A DNA stretch of 9,845 nucleotides from an uncultured Peptostreptococcaceae bacterium (GTDB lineage: Bacteria; Bacillota; Clostridia; Tissierellales; Peptoniphilaceae): positions 1 through 9,845 of the forward strand of contig CAMDZK010000026.1 in assembly GCA_945910665.1 (NCBI GenBank). The letters are read 5' to 3'. The position numbers and the translations under genes are program-made. The notes beneath the pieces were generated by a model, which was given only the letters and a program-made list of their open reading frames with translations, ran no database searches and was not told where the DNA came from. Below are positions 7,101 through 9,845 of this stretch, in pieces; position 1 is the first letter of the stretch; each line of letters opens with the position of its first letter.

Positions 7101-7654
7101 TCCGTTTTTCGCAGTTTTTGACTGGCCTCTTCGATTTGCTGACGGTCTTTTGCAATCCCCGTAGCTTCCTCGAATAGATTTCTCCGGTCTTGTTCCTTGG
7201 CATTGACGATTTCATCAATTTTTCCTTGGCCGATAATCGAATAGCCTTCTTTACCAACCCCCGTGTCTAAAAAGAGATTGCGTATATCTTTGAGCCTGCA
7301 TGGTGATTGATTGATTTCGTATTTCGTCTCTCCCGACCGAAAGAGGGTTCTTCTAATTTCAATTTCTTGGTAAGGCACAGGAAGCTGGCCTTCAGAATTG
7401 GTAAAAGTCAATGTGACTTGTGCCATATTGAGGGGCTTTTTCTCTGCACCGCCGGAAAAGATAATATCTTCCATTTTGGCACCACGTAAACTTTTGACAC
7501 TTTGTTCTCCCAGCGCCCATCGCACGGCGTCTGCGATATTACTTTTCCCTGATCCATTCGGACCTACGATGACAGTGACGGGGTCGTCAAAATGAAGGAC
7601 AGTCTTTTTTCCAAAGGACTTAAATCCATACATTTCAATTCGATTTAAACGCAT
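4100..7654 (-). CDS. smc: Chromosome partition/condensation protein Smc
   Basis: ATP-dependent DNA-loop-extruding subunit of the Smc-ScpA-ScpB condensin. With the start at 7654 it has 1184 residues, the normal length. The N-terminal head starts MRLNRIEMYGFKSFGKK, with Walker A GPNGSGKS at 31-38, the Q-loop GEQ and the arginine-finger motif SLRGAKMEDIIFSGG. A long Glu/Lys/Gln coiled coil runs to about 520. The hinge is at about 528-674 (from GPLGDLI to GGQMVGG), and the returning coiled coil follows. The C-terminal head has signature LSGGEKALTA (from 1087), Walker B CLLDEIDAALDD (from about 1112) and the switch SHRKKTMELAD. An in-frame ATG at 7681 would add nine residues but has no ribosome site; the chosen ATG has AGGGGG 6 nt upstream and matches the family's N-terminus. 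It overlaps the radical SAM gene by 20 bp and ftsY by 8 bp. Confidence 0.96.
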   Translation of the reverse strand: MRLNRIEMYGFKSFGKKTVLHFDDPVTVIVGPNGSGKSNIADAVRWALGEQSVKSLRGAKMEDIIFSGGAEKKPLNMAQVTLTFTNSEGQLPVPYQEIEIRRTLFRSGETKYEINQSPCRLKDIRNLFLDTGVGKEGYSIIGQGKIDEIVNAKEQDRRNLFEEATGIAKDRQQIEEASQKLRKTEENLVRVHDILSQYKEQIGFLYKESERAKKGMALSKELEIHTIAYYQKEMQQLKKQIVDLQEKREALLLKWKDDEKELTRVKENIACQDAMNESFLEEYNETDQLERQLERRLENTNRELLLATQRLQFVEKEQERVIAFLEEAQKKHQKLTLKERDFHEMMEEEQKVLATLKKDFSHVEGERKLLGEDLVALRETVENLEQKQKELSDQVQEEVYAKRQRENQKEQLSLLEKDYMDAIQMQEGQVASLVEEASQIQQKIDENRQKIAKISEERKQATEKVQLLLARSKQREDSYRSVLRRINVAEERLKNILYAEENHDLYFRPNQRLLKEAKHNSTLRKQLLGPLGDLIQVQKEARLAIEMAMGAALQNIVTENKNQAKFLIDWLRDNKVGRVTFLPLDNITRNNYKGSMPSTEEGALGGAMNFVSASPEILPLLENLLGRTCIISSLDAGIRLRATPEYRGLRFVTIDGDIFQAGGQMVGGYTKNTGGILTRETEKETLQKEIDALQSEQKGLEEEEAKEEKEKQLLEDKMQTLQATWQEIESKSREDERQKSQFTAQIDVYKQQIDQTRIRFENTKNQLQHPVSGVSSEELSKKLQSIETILSEKREGLRQKENVRVDIETKAMEYRMRLDAKERDLLLLSNEERDIEEQIEKEKSQIHQYEREIASFKEQIKRENASIQENEKQMQIDETKLEETKKKLSMMATKEKEMREEKEKLRTEESRLEKEVYTAEQEKNAAEVKLETAVDRHKNLFELIADELGWDEERVEQAMDRPQELTTTKKKLKEIKDALRALGSFSYESIEAYREMKEKQGFLQEQSEDLKKSKEDLITVIQKLEVTMRRQFRQGMREINEKFQEIFTILFEGGQAEVTLTGEDVLTAGVQIIARPPGKQRQALSLLSGGEKALTAVALLFAIFETRPSPFCLLDEIDAALDDANIERYKAYLASFRNRIQFIIISHRKKTMELADFIYGVTMEKNTMSQIVPLEIKKARKEHV

Positions 7655-8675
7655 TAACATCCCCCTCTCGATAGATTTCATCGCGATGAATCACAGCTTG
7701 TATACTCCCGTCGATTGTACTCGTCTCACTTTGCTCTTGGATGAGCTTGATACGGCATTTTCCTTTTTCTAGTTCTTTTCGCACCCAACCTTTATGGCCA
7801 GCAATATGTTGAATCATGTCATAGGGTCCGCGAATGGTTACTTGCCCTTCACACGACTGTAAAAGACGTGAAAAATACTTATGAAAAATAGTATCTTCAA
7901 CGAGATCACCAAAGGCTGGATGGATTGGTCCTGCCACATACGCACCTTCTTCGTGCATCGATTCTTCTTCATGAAGCCCTAAACGAATGATGGGAATATT
8001 CGCTTGATGAAAGAGCATCACGAGTTTTGCACACAACTGAACCGACGCTTCAAGTGTAGGGGGTATGTACTTTCCTTCCCTATACCAGCGTGCAAGGGCT
8101 GTGCCTCCAAATACCAACACCGGATAAATGCGAACAAAATCCGGTTGCAGACAAATCAAGCTTTTGGCTGTGCGAATCGCCAATTCATCCGTATCTCTTG
8201 GTAATCCTGTCATCATCTGGAGTCCAATGGAAATGGGTGCAGTCTTAAGCAGATTCACAGCAGTGCGAACATCCTCTTTTGTGTGTCCTCGTCCATTCGT
8301 AAACAATACCTCATCATCCATGGATTGGACACCGAGTTCGACAGCTTTTACATGATTTTTCACAAGTTCTTCAACGATACTTTCATTGATGGCATCAGGA
8401 CGTGTTGAAATACGGATTCCATTTATTTTACCAGCATCTATCGATGGGCGAATGGCTTCATAAAAAGCGAAGCGTTCCTCTTTGGGTAAGCAGGTAAAAC
8501 TTCCTCCATAGAGTGCAACTTCATCATAAGATCTATCATTTTCTAGTGCTTTTTGTACATCAGAAGGTGTGCACGCTTCTTTTCCAGAGATGTCCTCTTG
8601 CTTACAGTAGGAGCAAGCGTATGGGCATCCCTTTTGCACGAGAAAAAAAGGCAGAATCTGCCTCTTTTTACTCAT
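7635..8675 (-). CDS. Elp3-like radical SAM protein of unknown substrate
   Basis: Predicted [4Fe-4S] radical SAM enzyme of 346 residues. The cluster-binding motif is C-x3-C-x2-C at Cys17, Cys21 and Cys24 (CPYACSYC). Other radical SAM core features are YGGSF (56-60), RISTRPD (88-94), the Elp3-type ELGVQSMDDEVL (113-124) and MMTGLPRDT (154-162). The C-terminal third, with HPAFGDLVED and then GPYDMIQHIAGHKGWVRKEL, looks like the radical SAM C-terminal domain common in this Clostridia family. There is no acetyltransferase domain, so this is not a full Elp3 tRNA-modifying enzyme (normally about 540 residues). Members between rnc and smc are frequent in Clostridia and often labelled only 'radical SAM protein'; I know of no assigned reaction. 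The start overlaps the rnc end by 8 bp; a modest AGAAGG lies 8 nt upstream. Confidence 0.88.
   Translation of the reverse strand: MSKKRQILPFFLVQKGCPYACSYCKQEDISGKEACTPSDVQKALENDRSYDEVALYGGSFTCLPKEERFAFYEAIRPSIDAGKINGIRISTRPDAINESIVEELVKNHVKAVELGVQSMDDEVLFTNGRGHTKEDVRTAVNLLKTAPISIGLQMMTGLPRDTDELAIRTAKSLICLQPDFVRIYPVLVFGGTALARWYREGKYIPPTLEASVQLCAKLVMLFHQANIPIIRLGLHEEESMHEEGAYVAGPIHPAFGDLVEDTIFHKYFSRLLQSCEGQVTIRGPYDMIQHIAGHKGWVRKELEKGKCRIKLIQEQSETSTIDGSIQAVIHRDEIYREGDVNAFKSN
7661..7669 (-). promoter_or_regulatory. Ribosome binding site that fixes the smc start
   Basis: GAGAGGGGG on the coding strand ends 6 nt before the ATG at 7654. An in-frame ATG at 7660 touches the G-run directly and is too close. 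The ATG at 7681 lies upstream of the site and has no purine-rich sequence before it. The site lies within the final codons of the radical SAM gene. Confidence 0.75.
8643..8669 (-). terminator. Terminator-like hairpin inside the start of the radical SAM gene (uncertain)
   Basis: On the coding strand AAAAAGAGGCAG, a 3-nt ATT loop and CTGCCTTTTTTT form a stem of up to 12 bp with one G-T wobble: five inner pairs are mostly G-C and the outer ones are A-T. The right arm ends in seven T residues, the form of an intrinsic terminator. It covers roughly codons 3-11 of the radical SAM gene and touches the rnc stop codon. Because a gene is translated through it, it may act only partially, as a polarity or attenuation element, or simply reflect codon use (Lys-Lys-Arg-Gln-Ile-Leu-Pro-Phe-Phe). 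Confidence 0.4.
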
Positions 8676-9420
8676 GGAGTAAGCCTTCTTGGACTAATGC
8701 ATTGCGCGCTGCCATTTGCTCCGCTTCTTTTTTGCTTTTTCCAATCCCTTTCCCAAGAATTCTTCCTTGGACGATGGCTGCCATGGTGAATTCTTTTGCG
8801 TGTCCTGGACCGCGTTCGTCGAGCATAGAATATTCAACTTTAGATTTGAATTTACGTTGACAAGTTTCTTGGAGTTGCGTTTTATAATCTCTAAAAAGCC
8901 GCCCTTCTTGTAAAGCGAGGATGACTGCGTCCTGAAAGTGGTGCATCAATAACTTTTGCATAGCCATAAACCCAGCATCTAAGTAAACGGCGCCCCACAA
9001 GGCTTCAAAGGCATCGGCAAGAAGTGAATCCCTTTTTGAGCCCCCTGATAGGTACTCCCCTTTTCCTAAGCGGATGTATTTCCCTAAATCAAGGATCCTC
9101 GCAGCTCTAGCAAAAGAACTTTCCGATACGATAATCGATCGTAACTTTGTCAACTCTCCTTCGGGAACCGTTTTGTAAAGGCGAAAGAGCGCTTCAGAAA
9201 CGACTAAACTGATGGCTACATCGCCGAGAAATTCGAGCCGTTCATTATCAGGAAATGCATCTTCTGCTACTTCATTTGCATAGGAAGAATGCGTCATTGC
9301 TATGTCTAGATACGTACTATTTGTAAATGTATAGCCCAGAGTCTGTTCAAGAAGCTTCAACTCTTTTTTTCGTCCTGCGCGTAACGAAATATTGGGAGGT
9401 TCGTAATCTGCTTGGCTCAT
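8668..9420 (-). CDS. rnc: Ribonuclease III
   Basis: Endonuclease that cuts double-stranded RNA; it processes rRNA precursors and structured mRNAs as a dimer with two metal ions per site. It has 250 residues, normal. The catalytic domain (about 18-165) holds the signature NERLEFLGD (59-67) with predicted metal ligands Glu60, Glu63 and Asp67, and ADAFEALWGAVYLDAGF (135-151) supplying Asp136 and Glu139, matching the E. coli catalytic set. The double-stranded RNA-binding domain runs from about 178 (DYKTQLQE) to 247 and ends GIGKSKKEAEQMAARNAL. The ATG is in an ATGA overlap with the plsX stop and has AGGAGA 7 nt upstream, so translation is coupled to plsX. Confidence 0.98.
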   Translation of the reverse strand: MSQADYEPPNISLRAGRKKELKLLEQTLGYTFTNSTYLDIAMTHSSYANEVAEDAFPDNERLEFLGDVAISLVVSEALFRLYKTVPEGELTKLRSIIVSESSFARAARILDLGKYIRLGKGEYLSGGSKRDSLLADAFEALWGAVYLDAGFMAMQKLLMHHFQDAVILALQEGRLFRDYKTQLQETCQRKFKSKVEYSMLDERGPGHAKEFTMAAIVQGRILGKGIGKSKKEAEQMAARNALVQEGLLHE

Positions 9421-9845
9421 GCATCTATCTCCTGTTTCAGTGCTTCTGTCATCTTCTGTATGGTGTCATGTTTAATAAAGGTAATTAACTTATCGATGCC
9501 ATTGGCAATGGCCTCTGGGCCAGAAGAACCGTGGGCTTTAAAGATTGGTTTTTGGACCCCTAATAGTGGTTGGGCTCCTGTGTTTTGGTAGTCCATTTGC
9601 CCTTTCAGTGAAGAAAAGGCGGGTTTTGCAAACAGGGCTCCTATTTTTGTCCGGGTGGATGAAAGCATGCTTTCTTTTAAATTGCGCATGAGATAGCCAG
9701 CGGTCCCTTCTAAGGTTTTCAGAGCAACATTTCCAGAAAAACCATCACAGACGATGACGTTTGCTTTTTGCTCTAAAAGATCTCTCGCTTCTATATTTCC
9801 AACAAAGTTCATGTCACTTTGATTTAATAATTCGTACGCTTCCTT
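9417..9845 (-). CDS. plsX: Phosphate acyltransferase PlsX (3' part, runs off right edge)
   Basis: PlsX converts acyl-ACP to acyl phosphate, the acyl donor for PlsY in the first step of phospholipid synthesis; it is a peripheral membrane protein. The last 142 residues are visible, reading in frame from the window edge (KEAYELLNQSDMNFVGNIEA), so the Met at 9812 is internal and not the start. Family motifs are FVGNIEARDLL, VCDGFSGNVALKTLEG, DYQNTGAQPLLGV and KAHGSSGPEAIANGI. PlsX is usually about 330 residues, so roughly 190 N-terminal residues lie outside. It shares 4 bp with rnc. Many Firmicutes have fabD, fabG and/or acpP between plsX and rnc; none is present here. Confidence 0.96.
   Translation of the reverse strand, partial: KEAYELLNQSDMNFVGNIEARDLLEQKANVIVCDGFSGNVALKTLEGTAGYLMRNLKESMLSSTRTKIGALFAKPAFSSLKGQMDYQNTGAQPLLGVQKPIFKAHGSSGPEAIANGIDKLITFIKHDTIQKMTEALKQEIDA

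Noticed and set aside
6646..7164. Open frame of 172 codons on the plus strand
   Set aside because: Lies wholly opposite smc and shows no domain; a composition shadow of the Smc coiled coil.
7655..7681. Longer smc start at 7681 giving 1193 residues
   Set aside because: No ribosome site upstream, a larger overlap with the radical SAM gene, and nine extra residues not seen in the usual Smc N-terminus; the ATG at 7654 has AGGGGG at good spacing.

Overview
The window is a densely packed stretch of housekeeping genes, all on the minus strand. Reading 5'->3' along that strand, from the right edge to the left, the order is plsX (3' part) - rnc - Elp3-like radical SAM gene - smc - ftsY - ylxM - ffh - rpsP - khpA - rimM (5' part). 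This order is typical of Bacillota (Firmicutes). The radical SAM gene between rnc and smc and the A/T-leaning composition point to the Clostridia/Tissierellia side rather than Bacillus; I cannot name a genus from sequence alone. There is no mobile element, tRNA, rRNA or CRISPR array, and no gene-free stretch longer than 75 bp.

The layout suggests two transcription units. Unit A (plsX, rnc, radical SAM, smc, ftsY) is a chain of overlapping genes with overlaps of 4, 8, about 20 and 8 bp, transcribed from somewhere beyond the right edge. Unit B (ylxM, ffh, rpsP, khpA, rimM) starts in the only sizeable gap (2992-3066). That gap holds a near-perfect vegetative promoter (TTGACA, 17 bp, TATACT) followed at once by a 7-bp inverted repeat lying at the predicted 5' end of the transcript. 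No convincing terminator separates the units, so read-through from ftsY into unit B is possible.

Functionally, unit A links phospholipid synthesis (PlsX), double-stranded RNA processing (RNase III), a radical SAM enzyme of unknown substrate, chromosome condensation (Smc) and the SRP receptor (FtsY). Unit B carries the other half of the SRP pathway (YlxM, Ffh) followed by ribosome assembly and RNA-binding factors (S16, KhpA, RimM).

Most of this is ordinary. The clear oddity is S16: instead of about 80-90 residues it has 195, because it carries a very acidic C-terminal tail made of two near-identical 44-residue units. Each unit contains an A8 run in the mRNA at which a -1 shift leads straight to a TAA stop. 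Three perfect or near-perfect hairpins also stand out: one at the 5' end of the unit B leader, one with a GAAA tetraloop inside the start of rimM, and one terminator-like structure inside the first codons of the radical SAM gene.
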